64,000 nucleotides of DNA from Sipunculus nudus (GCA_026874595.1 CM049308.1:34218027-34282026), one strand, 5' to 3'. Numbered from the stretch's first letter, positions 11,490 through 22,530 are shown. Notes: a model not told the origin generated them from the letters alone. Numbers and translations: made by a program.

Positions 11490-12250
11490 ATCAGGACTCA
11501 GTTACAGTGCCATAAACACAATCATATCAGCTTTGTAAACAATCATCAAGCCCTTGGAAGGTTGCACTTTGGTAGTCATCCGCTTGTCACCAGGTTTTAA
11601 AAGGGGTATTCAATATTCGGCCGGCCATCCCTAAAACTTGTGTCACATGGGACACAAACACAGTGTTACAATATTTAAGAACACTCTCACCAGTAAGGGT
11701 CTTGTCAACAAAATTTTTATCCTATAAACTGCTTTCACTCCTAGCCCTGCTTACAAGGCAACGAGGACAGTTTTTGCATTTACAACGTGAAGACAATATT
11801 ACATTGATCACTTCAAAGATTAAACTCAGAGTAGGTGATCTAGTGAAACAATCAGCACCAAACAGGCATCAACAGGAAATAACTTTGAAAGCATATGCTC
11901 CAGATCGCCGTTTATGTGTGGTTACTGTGTTATAAGAGTACATAGAAAGAACAAGTATTTATAGACAAGATGAAAATAGGCTTTTCCTAACCATGCAAAA
12001 GCCACACAGAGCGGTATCTAGGGACACAATATCCAAGTGGCTTAAATCAACGCTAAAAGAGGCAGGAATTGATATGTTAATCTTTACACCGCACAGCACC
12101 AGAGCTGCAGCAACATCTGCCGCAGTACGAGGTAATCGCCCTATTGACAATATATTGAAAACAGCAGGCTGGACAGCAGAGGCCACTTTCACAAAATATT
12201 ACAATAAACCGGTAATTGGTACTCAGAACTTAACACAAGCCTCACAATAG
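11490..12250 (+). pseudogene. Tyrosine recombinase of a YR mobile element, frameshifted
   Basis: Frames on the plus strand piece together a tyrosine recombinase. The N-terminal helical part (SGLSYSAINTIISAL, then the G-S-H-P-L-V-T-R-F block near 11575) leads into NIRPAIPKTCVTWD. The core LLALLTRQRGQ carries the likely first catalytic arginine. The C-terminal PHSTRAAATSAA holds the H-x-x-R pair, and AGWTAEATFTKYYNKP holds the W and the nucleophilic tyrosine. These are the R-H-R-W-Y residues of the family. The enzyme would cut and rejoin DNA during element integration. In-frame stops (after SAL near 11537 and at 11933-11935) and a missing base near 11597 make it non-functional. The type fits DIRS/Ngaro-like or Crypton-like elements; no RT of such an element was found upstream. 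Confidence 0.75.
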
Positions 12251-12276
12251 TTTTACTACACATGAACTCTAAAATT

Positions 12277-12308
12277 CTCACGTGATCTCGTAAGACGAGA
12301 GGTGAGAC
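12277..12308 (+). repeat. Imperfect stem-loop downstream of the recombinase
   Basis: The stretch beginning tctcacgtgatctcgt and ending acgagaggtgaga can fold on itself: inner arms CTCGT and ACGAG around AAG, outer arms TCTCAC and GTGAGA. It lies just outside the left facing repeat and repeats its CACGTGATCTC motif. Confidence 0.55.
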
Positions 12309-12311
12309 AGA

Positions 12312-14071
12312 ATTAAAAAATTAAACGAAACTTACCAAGTTGAAGTTTGATTGGAATTCTGTCGATCCTCGAGTCTGCAGAGATCACGTGCCCACCCTGT
12401 TACACCCAGCCCGATCACGTGTAGTCCTCTGAAGCTGGCGGCTCACTTACCGATTTTATCGGCCGATTCATAGGATCAGTCGACTATGTACCGACGGGGG
12501 TACATTGTCGTGTAGTGTGACACCCCAAGCGATGCGATTTTGTCGGCGTCGGCGTGAAAAAATCGCGGTCGCCAAGAGTCTGGCACTGTCAAAGAAAATC
12601 GGCCGATTTTATCGGTCGATTAGCGAATTCGTGTAGTGAGCCAATGTTTGCGACAAAGTCGGCCGATTTTGTTTATTTGTGTATTGTCAGAATTCACGTT
12701 CTGGAAGTTGTCACTATAAGTCATTATTAGTGTATATTGAAAATGACATATTTCTGTATTTTAAAAAGAATTAAAGACCGATTTTGGTAAAGATTAAAAT
12801 TTGATGTATTCCTAAAAGACAACCTGCAAATAAATTTATCATTGTAAAGGAATATCCATTCATATAATTACAATGTGCCAACATTTCTGTAAAAATAAGA
12901 CTGACCTTAAGAGGAAATGAGAGAAGACATGAATGAATAGCCGAAAACTTTTGACTGATGCAATATCCAGTCCAGCGCACGCAGCAATACCTGATGTTTA
13001 CAGGTAACCCCATAGGCAAAAGCGTTCATGTGAACGGGTCTCTGGTAAACTTTTTATCACGAAGTCAGCGGCATTTTTTGGCGATGCTGTAATTTAATTA
13101 GTTTTAATATGTTTAATCTGATAGATAACAGAGAATCGCCAGATATATAATATATAAAACGTCTACGGGGTTACGGGAATAAATAATTAAAATTAAAACC
13201 TAATCACGCAAAATATCTGCTGCTGTTAGCGTTTGTTTTGTGTAGCAGTCAAATGAGAAAGGATGATAACGTGTTGGCTGGATTACACAGGATAAAAAAA
13301 TACATACAGCATCATTGAATTTCTAGAAACAGGAAATCCTAGAAATCACAAAAATGTGCAAGTAGAATGTCACTTTTTAAAATTAGAGTTCGTTTCTGGT
13401 AATATAGCCCTTTTGAACGAGTATCATGATGCTGGTTGGTTTGCTTTTACCAAATCCTACAGATCACCCGCCGCAATCGTTTTAAGGGTTTAAGACCAAT
13501 TCCTTCGGACATTTTCCGGACCCGGTGACGTTTCTTAAGGTTGTATTATTAGTACTCCTGGGTTAGACCCCTCTTTTCCTAAATCCTGGACCCGCTCCTG
13601 AGATATGCGGAGAAAACCTTTAAATTGATGAAGGACGGTTAAACCTCCTGTCTCAGTTCGCATACAAGTGTATTGTCTAAATGCCCCTAGTTCCTCTCAA
13701 GCCAAGGTGTCACCCACTAGTTACTCTTCCGACACATCATATTTCTTTTGATAAGCCACAAAGCAAACAAATATTTCCTTTTGGTTTTCTCCTAGAAAGC
13801 TCAGTATATCAGATCGCCATGATGAGACTTCTTCGACGATAATCGAGAGGTGGGAACACGCGCGTCGGCCGACTAAACCGAGCCGATTTGTAGAAAATCT
13901 GCCCAAAATATCGCCCGACAATGTCGCTTGACAAAATCGGGTAGTGAACACCCGGCTTGAAACTTGCCTCATGGGAGCTCCGGACTTGCAATCTCACGTG
14001 ATCTCTGCAGACTCAAGGATCGACAGAATTTCAATCGAACTTCAACTTGGTAAGTTTCGTTTAATTTTAAA
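12312..14071. repeat. Facing inverted-repeat pair bounding 1.76 kb
   Basis: 12312-12390 and 13995-14071 are inverted copies of each other over about 78 bases with few mismatches. In the right copy the order is CACGTGATCTCTGCAGACTC, GGATCGACAGAATT, then CTTCAACTTGGTAAGTTTCG and TTTAATTTTAAA. Each copy contains an AACTTG/GTAAGT string that looks like a splice donor, pointing outward from the pair. Between them (12391-13994) there is no gene. Both inner ends are rich in CGATTTTATCGGCCGA-like motifs and 'gtagtga' strings (12460-12680 and 13855-13960). This may be a non-autonomous element with long inverted ends, or two opposed terminal pieces of the adjoining recombinase element. Confidence 0.7.
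12460..12680 (+). repeat. Cluster of short palindromes (cggccgattttatcgg family)
   Basis: Repeated motifs of the form cgattttatcgg and cggccgatt appear at about 12455-12475, 12535-12550, 12600-12625 and 12658-12670. Between them are 'gtgtagtgtgac' and 'gtgtagtgagcc'. Related motifs recur near the right arm (13865-13955). Such subterminal arrays usually bind transposase; here that is inference. Confidence 0.55.
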
Positions 14072-14567
14072 TAAAACGTTGTTTATGGAGTAGTATAGTA
14101 TATTAGGTAGTTTTTCACTGAAAGACAAATGGTGAGTGCTTTAAAGCGAGGGGAAATCTTGTGCAGCCAGGATTGATATCAACCGGTTCAGCGTTGTCCT
14201 AATTCTCGGCTTGCCCTACCTAAGGCACATCTGTATACCAATTAGTGCACAGTTCCGTCCGTCTCTTGATTAAAACACAACCACAACTAGGTATTCGAGC
14301 GACTGTGATTAAACGTATGGAGAGACACGTTCTATAGACATAACATAAAACCCCGGTTCTGGGCTCGTTTGCCGTCAGTTTAAACAAAATGTAAAAACAA
14401 TGACCCATATATGACCTAATATTTAAAAAGATTTATACAATTATTAGGCTAATATCAAAGAATATTCTTCCTGATAAACTACTTATTATGTTGACCAATC
14501 ACTTTTCTTGTTTGATGAGGCTTACATTCATTGGTTACCCACATGTGAATGACAGCTCGAAACCGTT

Positions 14568-14578
14568 AATATATATAG
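14568..14578 (+). promoter_or_regulatory. Likely TATA box of the fibrinogen-domain gene
   Basis: TAATATATATA lies about 76-86 bases before the start codon at 14654, which leaves room for a transcription start near 14600 and a short leader. ATTGG (reverse of CCAAT) occurs about 40 bases upstream near 14529, and CCAAT near 14496. These are sequence matches only. Confidence 0.5.
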
Positions 14579-14653
14579 ATACAACAAATCTTTGATAAGA
14601 TATACGTTCCTGCAAGACTTACAGGTGCGGAAAATCCTCAGTCAGTAGGTACA

Positions 14654-16196
14654 ATGTTGATACTGCTAGTGTTAACCGTCGTTGTGAGCGTGAACGTAAA
14701 AGCTCTTAGTCCCAGAAAGCGTCATGGGACAGCTGAAGTCCAGAATCTGTACCAGACAGATCTACCTGAAGGGCAAATCATGGTTAATGGTTCCATTGAT
14801 CAACCGAGCGACCTCGAGATTGTCAACGCTAAAATAGGCAGGCTAGGATCAGAGCATGAAAATTTTCGTGAAAGAAAATCCTCTCTTGAGAAAGGAAGTG
14901 AAAAGAATGCGGCGAAAATATGTGACGTCAGAGACATCAGGCGGCCAGATGGCAAACCAGCAAGAGGTGAGTTAAACTACTCAGACTATAACCGCAATTG
15001 CTCAAACCGCTATTTGTGGTTTAATTATGCAAGAAAACAACCTTTTATTTCCTTTCTTAAAGCCACCGATCTTTCTGTTATTGAAACGGCGTAATAGGAT
15101 GTTTCCTTGCTATATGTAAGAAATAATTTGTTACATTTTCACTACTGTTTTCCATATTTTGAATATGTTTTAAATGCATGAGCCACATATACATGAGCAA
15201 TCTTTCAACACCATTCTATAATGCACGCCAACTCATATAATTCTAATATTCTATATAATCTAATATGGTTTGTTTTACATTAGACGGACAATTGTTTAAT
15301 TAATGGAGAAAACATAAAGAAACTTTAACTTATGAGGATTATTGAATTTTCTTCGTACAATAAAATTAACTTTATTTAAATTTGTCATTTTTAAACCTTT
15401 AAGGGGGTGGTTATTATAGTTGATATAGTCACATCATATACAAATGCAAGGTTTGTGTGCTTTTGTGTGTCTGTGTGCTTGTAGCATTGATTCATATTGT
15501 TATATGCATGTATTACGTTGGGCCGATTGGTCCTGAATTTGTAATAAGGTCCTCAACATACAAAAACCCTTCTCCATATACATATTTTATATTTCAGACT
15601 GTACAGAGATGTTCGCTCTGGGGGGTCGAGCTAATGGGGTTTACGTCATCCAACCACGTGGCGCTCCCAGGTCATTCCGGGTCTTGTGTGAACTCACCCT
15701 GAGGAGATTTAACGGCTCCGTAGATTTCTACCGGAAGTGGTCAGACTACAAAAAGGGATTCGGTTCGCTCGACGGCGAGCACTGGTTGGGCAACGATTAC
15801 ATCCACTGGCTGACGTCACAAAAAAACTACAAAATGCAGGTTGACATGAGGTACTGGGACAACAAGACCTTGTATTATGCGTCATATGACCGCTTCTCAA
15901 TTGATGATGAGAAATCAAAATACAGACTGCACATATTTGGTTACCATGGGAATGTAGGGTACGACGGATTGATTCCTGCCAATGGAAAGTATTTCAGCAC
16001 GTGGGACAGAGATAATGATGACGACGGCCGACACTGTGCACAGAGACTTAAAGGAGCTTTCTGGTACACGTATTGTCATCACTGCTCTCATCCCACGGGT
16101 CCCTACAAAAAATGTAAAAAATGGGAATGGCATTGTGTAGAATGGAGGTGCTTCCAAACCCTTGATCAAGTAATGATGAAGGTCAAGCACATCTGA
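14654..16196 (+). CDS. Secreted fibrinogen-related protein (FReD lectin)
   Basis: Two exons, 14654-14966 and 15598-16196, join cleanly: donor AAGAG/GTGAGT, acceptor atatttcag, phase 1. The product is 303 residues. Residues 1-19 form a hydrophobic signal peptide. Residues ~52-88 are charged and could form a short coiled coil. From 105 runs a fibrinogen C-terminal domain: DCTEM opening, VLCEL, FNGSVDFYRKW, GEHWLGND, YASYDRF, a calcium-type D-x-D-N-D (241-245), C251 and WYTYCHHC. Such proteins (ficolin/FREP-like) are secreted and bind carbohydrate or microbial surfaces, forming oligomers through the N-terminus. Oddities: the usual GGWT-containing stretch between CEL and RRFNGS is missing (about 9 residues). 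Cysteines 267, 277, 284 and 289 are extra near the C-terminus. The frame is otherwise intact, with no stop or shift. Confidence 0.93.
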
Positions 16197-16313
16197 ATGA
16201 GCGATAAAAGGCAGCTTTCCATATGAGCTCATGCAGTACATGGGTGTATGCATATATGCAGATAGAAAACGGACACCTGTGATTGCATCAGTACACGTAT
16301 GCTTATGCGGTTC

Positions 16314-16319
16314 AATAAA
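16314..16319 (+). terminator. Poly(A) signal of the fibrinogen-domain gene
   Basis: AATAAA lies 118 bases after the stop codon, with a second AAATAAA about 12 bases further on. This gives a short 3' UTR that supports the gene end. Confidence 0.75.
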
Positions 16320-16820
16320 CGTTAAATAAAATATTTTGCATTGTATGCTTTTGGTGTCATTTCAGATAATTAGGTCTTTAGATATATCATTCATTGAAGT
16401 TTACATTTTGGAACCGATCTGCAAATTTATGAAAATATTCAAAATTTCAATATTGAGAGCCTAGGGGTACAAATAGTCTCCCGTCATATATTTAAGTAGG
16501 AAAATGTGGCATCAGTGATGGGGCGGTACGCGGGTGCATGGGGTTTGTCAGTGTCACGCCGCTCATGGGACGATGTAAGTGCAGTCTTTACGCCCAGGGG
16601 AGTGAAAACCTAGGACCCAGCTTGTAAGTTTCAGTGTCACACTGGTCCTGTTTACCTGCAAATACATGGACGACTTGTTTATCATGTACGTTTCAATCTC
16701 CATACGACATAAAGCCGGCCATTAACGAGGCGACATGAACTTTTGAACTTTTGGAAGCTTAGTTTGATTTACCATAAAAAACAATCTATGACAAATCGTT
16801 CCTCAAAGCAGGGGAATCAG

Positions 16821-17227
16821 GGGCGGGTTTCAATATACCTGTCTAGACTTGGGTCATGGACAAGTCTCAAGACTCAAGTCTTAAATCCATAAGGCAAACA
16901 GGTTGACAAATGTCCCAAAGTAATCTGTGTATTTGAATGTGGCTAACGTGATCATAATATGTACAAGTACTATATTATAAATTTGTTTAATAAAATAAAT
17001 GAACTTTTGCTCAATTATTGAATAGGACAACATTACACATGATAAAATCAAGGAAACAAGGTTTGTTAGATACATAACAGCCTCATCAAGCATCAGAGAC
17101 CTGGGACGGGTTTCAATATACCTGTCTGGGCTTGGGTGTTGACTTGAGTCTTGAAGTACGGTCTCCGGTCTTGAAGCGGTCTTAATTGAGTTAGACAAGT
17201 CTCAAGACCGTTTCAATATCGTGAGAC
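16821..17227. repeat. Harbinger-like terminal repeats (candidate)
   Basis: 'gggtttcaatatacctgtct' followed by a gacttgg/gcttgg variant occurs twice in direct orientation (about 16825 and 17108). 'gacaagtctcaagac' occurs at about 16859 and 17193, the latter followed by 'cgtttcaatat'. The mix of direct and opposed copies of a G-rich end next to a Myb/SANT-type gene fits nested ends of PIF/Harbinger elements. The matching far end was not found. Confidence 0.35.
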
Positions 17228-17391
17228 TACCTTGACCTTTACCATAAGAAATCTCCTGTGTCACTTTTTTTTCCTTCGTAGGCAGAGAATAATAATTTCG
17301 GTGCTGACACCTCCCGGATGAATGCGTAACAAAATCCCAAACGAATTGTTCCATTACCGTAAATACTTTTGCTTACTCCCGCCCATACCCA

Positions 17392-17634
17392 ATGATGGCA
17401 GCACGGGCCCAATTCTCGGAGAGGGAGGTATGGGTTTTGATTGAAAATGTTAAAGATAAATATGAGAATATTAGTGGTAAGTTTTCAAACAAAACAACAA
17501 AAGCCTCGAAAACTAAAGCCTGGGAGGAAATAAAGGAAGCTGTGAACAGCACTGGTGGACAGACATGGACAACAAAACAACTAAAAAAAAATTGGCAGAA
17601 CGTGATGGCTGAAGCGAAGAAAGAATGGATGGAA
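17392..17634 (+). CDS. Myb/SANT-like DNA-binding protein, exon 1 (Harbinger accessory type)
   Basis: The first exon encodes about 81 residues with the hallmarks of the Myb/SANT-like domain (Pfam Myb_DNA-bind_5, as in NAIF1 and Harbinger-associated proteins): FSEREVWVLIENVKDKY, then TKAWEEIKEAVNS, then WTTKQLKKNWQNVMAEAKKE. Conserved aromatic residues (W414-type helix starts) are kept. It ends at a clean donor, GGAA/GTAAGA. In Harbinger elements this protein binds transposon DNA and helps import the transposase; in hosts it has been domesticated several times. The transposase itself was not found in the window. The join to the next exon is one base out of frame, so this copy may be dead or a short exon may have been missed. 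Confidence 0.65.
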
Positions 17635-17667
17635 GTAAGATTATGTATATAAGGGTAAATAAATAAA

Positions 17668-17677
17668 TATATATATA

Positions 17678-17722
<45 letters not shown>

Positions 17723-18008
17723 TATTTGTTGTTGATTGTCAAATATATTACAATTAAAAATAAGATTGGATATGAAAGGTTTATTATAGTTTGCTTCCAA
17801 ATCAGATTTATCATATAATATTTCATTTGTTCAATAATATATTAATATAAGTCTTTTATTAAAGTTATATTTTATAAAGTTATATAAAATATCATATTTC
17901 CAATATGAAAATATTAATTCCTGATTATAATGGGCATTTACATAACCCCCCCCCCCCCCCTTTGTGAATCAACTTGGAATATACGCCTACCCTCAACCCT
18001 GAATTGAC

Positions 18009-18065
<57 letters not shown>
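17668..18065. repeat. Long AT microsatellites and a C15 run in the Myb-gene intron
   Basis: (AT)n tracts at 17668-17719 and 18010-18065, with a run of 15 C at 17946-17960 between them. Similar (AT)n tracts at 18180-18234 and 18440-18481 flank the second exon. Confidence 0.9.
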
Positions 18066-18070
<5 letters not shown>

Positions 18071-18174
18071 CTAAAGTATGTTTTAGTTTGACTTCATCAG
18101 TTTGTGCTACAGACCTGTTTCGTGAGAGCAGCATTCAAGCCGGCTCACTCTTCAGGTCACTCTTTGAACAATAC

Positions 18175-18235
<61 letters not shown>

Positions 18236-18260
18236 TTTTGGCTATGTGTATATATTATAG

Positions 18261-18424
18261 GCAAAGAAACCTCAAAACTGGAGGAGGACCAGCAATGCCA
18301 CTGTCTTCACATACACAAGTAATTATGACAATAATAGGAGAAGACAATCCAAGTGTGTTGGGGGAAAGTGTATATGTAGACTCCTTAGCAGATGTTCTTG
18401 ATTTGAACATATTACTGAATACAG
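18261..18424 (+). CDS. Myb/SANT-like protein, exon 2 (linker region)
   Basis: After the acceptor 'tatatattatag' one frame reads RNLKTGGGPAMPL, SHTQVIMTIIGEDNPSVLGE and DSLADVLDLNILLNTG, ending at ACAG/GTAAGG. The K-T-G-G-G-P stretch and the I-G-E-D-N-P box are typical of the segment that follows the Myb/SANT-like domain. With the visible splice sites this frame is off by one from exon 1. Later exons were not identified with confidence; an RS-rich stretch (RKPEKRRKQRSRSSSSKK) after a 3' splice site at about 21530 is a candidate. Confidence 0.5.
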
Positions 18425-18435
18425 GTAAGGTATTA

Positions 18436-18484
<49 letters not shown>

Positions 18485-18645
18485 TATTATGCAATGTTAT
18501 ATTGCAATAATACATATAGACATATTATAATTATGTATTACACTATTATTAAACCTCGCGTTTCCATATGTAGTTATTTCACAGTAACCAAAATTTGTAT
18601 CTATTAAAAAGTAGAAGTAAAACAGTCGGAAAATATTCAATCATA

Positions 18646-20863
18646 CTAGCAATAACCCGTGCTACGCACGGTTTTGGGCGAGCATTTAGTTCTGATTTCA
18701 AATAGGCTGTCATGGTTTCATGTCTTGGGTGTACAATGTTACTTTCTCTTTGAATCCGACATTTGGTGCAAGTGTTCCGTCTCTGACTTAACCTTGTGTC
18801 GGAGTCTAAATGACCTGGACGAATACCTTCTTGTCCGAATGGTGGAATGTCTTCGGACAAACCCGGAGCATATGTATGTTAAAAATCACGGCAAACCGTA
18901 GTGTCAGAGGAGACATGTAAATTCACACATGAATCCGCCAGTAAAGGCACCTGTATCTTGCATGGTAGTACAGTACAGCGCTGAGACGTGATGTCGATAA
19001 ATGCATTCCGGTTATAACGTACAAAAACTGAGCACTCACATGGTCGGGCAATCCCGCTGCGCAAAAGTTCGTGGTAGCATTATATTATGTGGTACATTTA
19101 ATGGCTGTATATATTTTAAATATCACGCACTCCTTTCTGTTTGAAAGCTGAGCCAATGTTTTTTAGTGAGACAGTCACTGCGTTCAGGCAGTGTGTTAAA
19201 CCCGGATCCCACACCGGATCCCGGAACCCAAGAAAAATTTGTAGTTCTTAAACTCCCATGGTAATTTGTCCTGATATTTTAGCATAACCGTATCTAAAGA
19301 CATATTTTATATTATGTTTGGTTAAAAAAAAAAGTCTGTTTTGCAACAAAATTTGATAAAAAAAAAACCACTAACGGACACTGGGGCACGGACCTCACGG
19401 ATTACACGGACCCCGTTTTCTCGTTGTTTTACCATTTCTTTAGTACATACATGTATTTGACATCACGTTTCGCCATGACACATTTGGGATTTATTATTGT
19501 GTTTGTATCTGTATTTTTACATTTCTGTCTCAGTTTTTATTCATAATTTTATATTTGCTATTTATTTCATTTGTGTAGCGTTTTAAAAAGTTTTATAATT
19601 TAAAACATTTACAATATCATTATTTTGGAACCTGTAGTTGCTTGAAATGCAAGTAATCAACTATTCCTTTCGGTATTTATATTATTGCCAACTTTAAAAT
19701 TCCATGGTTGTTATGAACGGAGCACGAAACCTGTTGTTATGTGGAAGTGCTCTGATATATCAGTCTCAGGTCCGCTCAACTGTTAGTGCACTTCAAATTA
19801 AATCTCCCCCACTGTGTCCGCACTTTTATATTTTCATTAAAAATAACAAATATTATATTTAGTGTGTGACATTAGTGCTATTTTTGTCCTCTTTTAGTCA
19901 TAAATAAAAATAAGAGCGGTGGTTACTGGGGTCCGTCAAAATTGAACAGTCGGCAAATTCAAGTAAATGAGGTCCGTCTTCATCGAAATATTTTTGTAAT
20001 CATAAATCTTTCAGTGAATCGGTCATTTACAAATGTGCAACATTTAGGGACTTTGCTTCAACAATAGTGGTGTTTTTATCGGTATAAATAATGGAAAATG
20101 AGGAAATAGGTTTATGGGGTCCTGGGACCGTGGGGTTCGGGTTTGAGCGGTGAGCGGTGGATACTGGGGTCCGTCAAAATTGAACCGTCGGCAAATTCAA
20201 GTAAATGAGGACCGTCTTCATCGAAATATTTTTGTAATTATAAATCTTTCAATGAAATCGGTCATTTACAAATGTGCAACATTTAGGGACTTTGCTCTGT
20301 CCTTACATCAACAATAGTGGTGTTTTTATCGGTATAAATAATGGAAAATGAAGAAATAGGTTTATGGGGTCCGGAGACCGTGGGGTTCGGGTTTTACACA
20401 CTACCCTGGTTTCACTACCGCTCGGAAAATTTAAATTCTTTGAAAGACCCCCTTTTGAGCATTTTCCTCACGCGAGATCTCCTTGTGCACAATAGACCTT
20501 TTCGCTGCGCGTAGGTTGCCTTTTGAGAAGGGATCACCAATGGGGATTATTTCGGGCCGGTCAGCGCAAATTTAAGAAAAGCCCAGATAGGGCCCCCGGA
20601 GAAAAACTCTGTCCCGCCATCAAACAATCTGTGGCCATTGTGGTACCAGGCCCGAAGACAAAGAAAAGAGGCACCCGGGGGGGAGCAAATATTAAAATTA
20701 TTAATTATGCACGTAATACGCAAATATTGCAAATAAAAGTGGGTGGAATCTCTTCGGACAAACCCGGAGCATATGTATGTCAGAAATCATGGCAAACCGT
20801 ACGGTAGTATCAGGGGAGATACGGAAAATCACAAAAATCGCCTTACGCTATTAATATATAGAT
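18646..20863 (+). repeat. Interspersed-repeat block with structured head
   Basis: It begins 'actagcaataacccgtgctacgcacggtt', in which CCGTG and CACGG can pair, and ends 'ttaatatatagat'. This head and tail style is seen in many short retroelement families. A segment reading 'cttcggacaaacccggagca' followed by 'tatgtatgt' occurs at about 18850 and again at about 20752. This suggests two nested or tandem copies with the 19914-20396 duplication inside. No coding region was found. Confidence 0.45.
19914..20396 (+). repeat. Tandem duplication, two ~240-bp units
   Basis: The unit starts 'gagcggtgg(t/a)tactggggtccg', passes 'gtcggcaaattcaagtaaat', 'tcggtcatttacaaatgtgc' and 'tggtgtttttatcggtataa', and ends 'accgtggggttcgggttt'. 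Copies at 19914-20150 and 20151-20396 differ by few substitutions and a ~12-base insertion, so the duplication is fairly recent. Confidence 0.88.
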
Positions 20864-20946
20864 AAAGTAACAGTATCCCCTTTGTATTGATCTTTGTATG
20901 ATTGTTTCTTTGTGCTTCTCCATTGGTCAACCAACTCGGATTTCAT

Positions 20947-21306
20947 TTAGAGTTCATCATATTTAGTTGTATAAGTTATGCTCTGTGGTGGCAATACCAA
21001 GTTGAGTGGTGATGAAAGGGACACTAGCACCATCTGTTTTTTAGAGAATTTATAGGGGAGCAAAGAACAACATGCCACCTTACCTGAACGCTTCATCATC
21101 TTTTGTAATGTCCCTGTGATCTCATTGCTGCCGATCAGTCCCTCGCCATTATTCTGCTCCTGCAGTTTCAGTAGAGCTGATGTTGTGAAATTTTGATACA
21201 CCAACTTCTTCCCACATATTTCCTTCACCTTGCTAAGGGGATCTTCGATCGTTTCATTGTATGTAGGTGTATTGCCTGCTCCTGGATGTCCTATACTCAG
21301 TGTCAT
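20947..21306 (-). other. Uncharacterised open frame with splice donor
   Basis: A minus-strand ATG frame reads MTLSIGHPGAGNTPTYNETI, then DPLSKVKEICGKKLVYQNFT, then LKLQEQNNGEG...LQKMMKRS, where CAG/GTAAGG near 21090 is a textbook donor. The coding part up to that donor would be about 73 residues, hydrophilic, with no recognised domain. It may be a first exon whose downstream exons lie at lower coordinates among repeats, or a chance frame. Confidence 0.3.
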
Positions 21307-22165
21307 TGTCCTAAACTTAAGCTTAGAATTATGTTGACCCTCTTATATAATATGTATGTATATATATATATATATGTCCTAATCCTACCGGGTTATGTCA
21401 CTAAGCATACGTTATGGTCCAATGTATTTATTTTCAAAACACAAGGGATACATGCTCAGAGGGCGCCCATGCATGTTAAAATCATGTATATTTCACACAT
21501 ACTTAGATATATTTTCATTTTGCTTCCAGCAAAGGACCATCACAATCAGAAAACCAGAGAAACGGCGCAAGCAAAGAAGTCGCTCATCTTCATCTAAAAA
21601 AGAGAGAAAAATAAGTTTATCTAATGAACGTCTTTACTTTTTAACATTTACCCAAAGATGATATGATGTAGTGGTTTAAGTGCAGCGCCCCCTCTCTGAA
21701 CCAGCAAGCAGGCAAATCTTCACAGATCTGTCAACCATCACTCACATTTAAACTCTGTAACGTTGTCAGAAGATCAAAGGTCAACGTCCAATCTGTAGCC
21801 CAATTTGTCATTCAGATCATAATTTTTTTTCTGAATATCTTCCTAGAGTCAACTGAGCGTCACTACCTATGGGTCACTTGTTTAGCCTCAACTCGGGGCT
21901 ATATGTGACAGTGAGCTCTAAACTTCCGCATAGGGTTTATCTGAACCATGTGAAGTTTGAGCTTCATGGGTCATACAGTCATGATTATTATGCCCTGTTT
22001 AGAAACAGACAGGGAGACCAACAGACACAGAATGATCCCAGTTGCTGTAACCAAGATCAATCATAGTTAAGATTATGGCCACCAGTCTGAAAGATTCTCA
22101 CATGTTCTTATGCAAATGACACACATCGTTTTGGTATGGATGTAAGCTTGTTAAGGGACATGTGG

Positions 22166-22530
22166 TTATTTACTTACACCCTCCCTCCTGAGGACCCATG
22201 GGAACGTAGTTTTCACTTCCTTGATGCTGAAATATTCATTGCAGACCAATAGATTTCTTCGTCTTGGAAATGTGGCAGCCTGTTTACTTTCATCATGTCT
22301 GGTCGGCTCTTTGAGTGATCTTGTTGTAACCACTGAATTTTTAATGTCTATTGACACATCTTCTCAGGATCAGGGGGCAAATAATTCTTAATTCCCCATC
22401 GACTTGAACTGTGTGGTGTGACTTCATTCTTGGCCTCAGCTGTTTCATCATCTGCTTCCTATAATTTTCTTTTATGTACACTGACTTCCGGCAGGTTATA
22501 ATCTAATCGTTTTCGACTATTTTGAAATTT
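22166..22530 (-). pseudogene. SAMD3-like protein fragment (tentative)
   Basis: Minus-strand frames give LDYNLPEVSVHKRKL (stop), then SSRWGIKNYLPPDPE (stop), then ESKQAATFPRRRNLLVCNEY and FSIKEVKTTFPWVLR. The 'S-x-R-W-G-I-x-N-Y-L-P' box, 'TF-x-R-R-R' and 'I-x-x-V-x-x-x-F-P-W' resemble a block in SAMD3-like and related invertebrate proteins. Two stops and at least one frame change show it is broken. The family call is from memory of motif style only. Confidence 0.3.

Noticed and set aside
15709-16253. Minus-strand frames opposite the fibrinogen-domain exon
   Set aside because: Shadows of the real exon; no domain and no splice sites in that direction.
17513-18510. Open frames full of YIYIYIYI in and near the AT tracts
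   Set aside because: They are direct translations of (AT)n microsatellites; only the parts outside the tracts at 17392-17634 and 18261-18424 carry a domain-like sequence.
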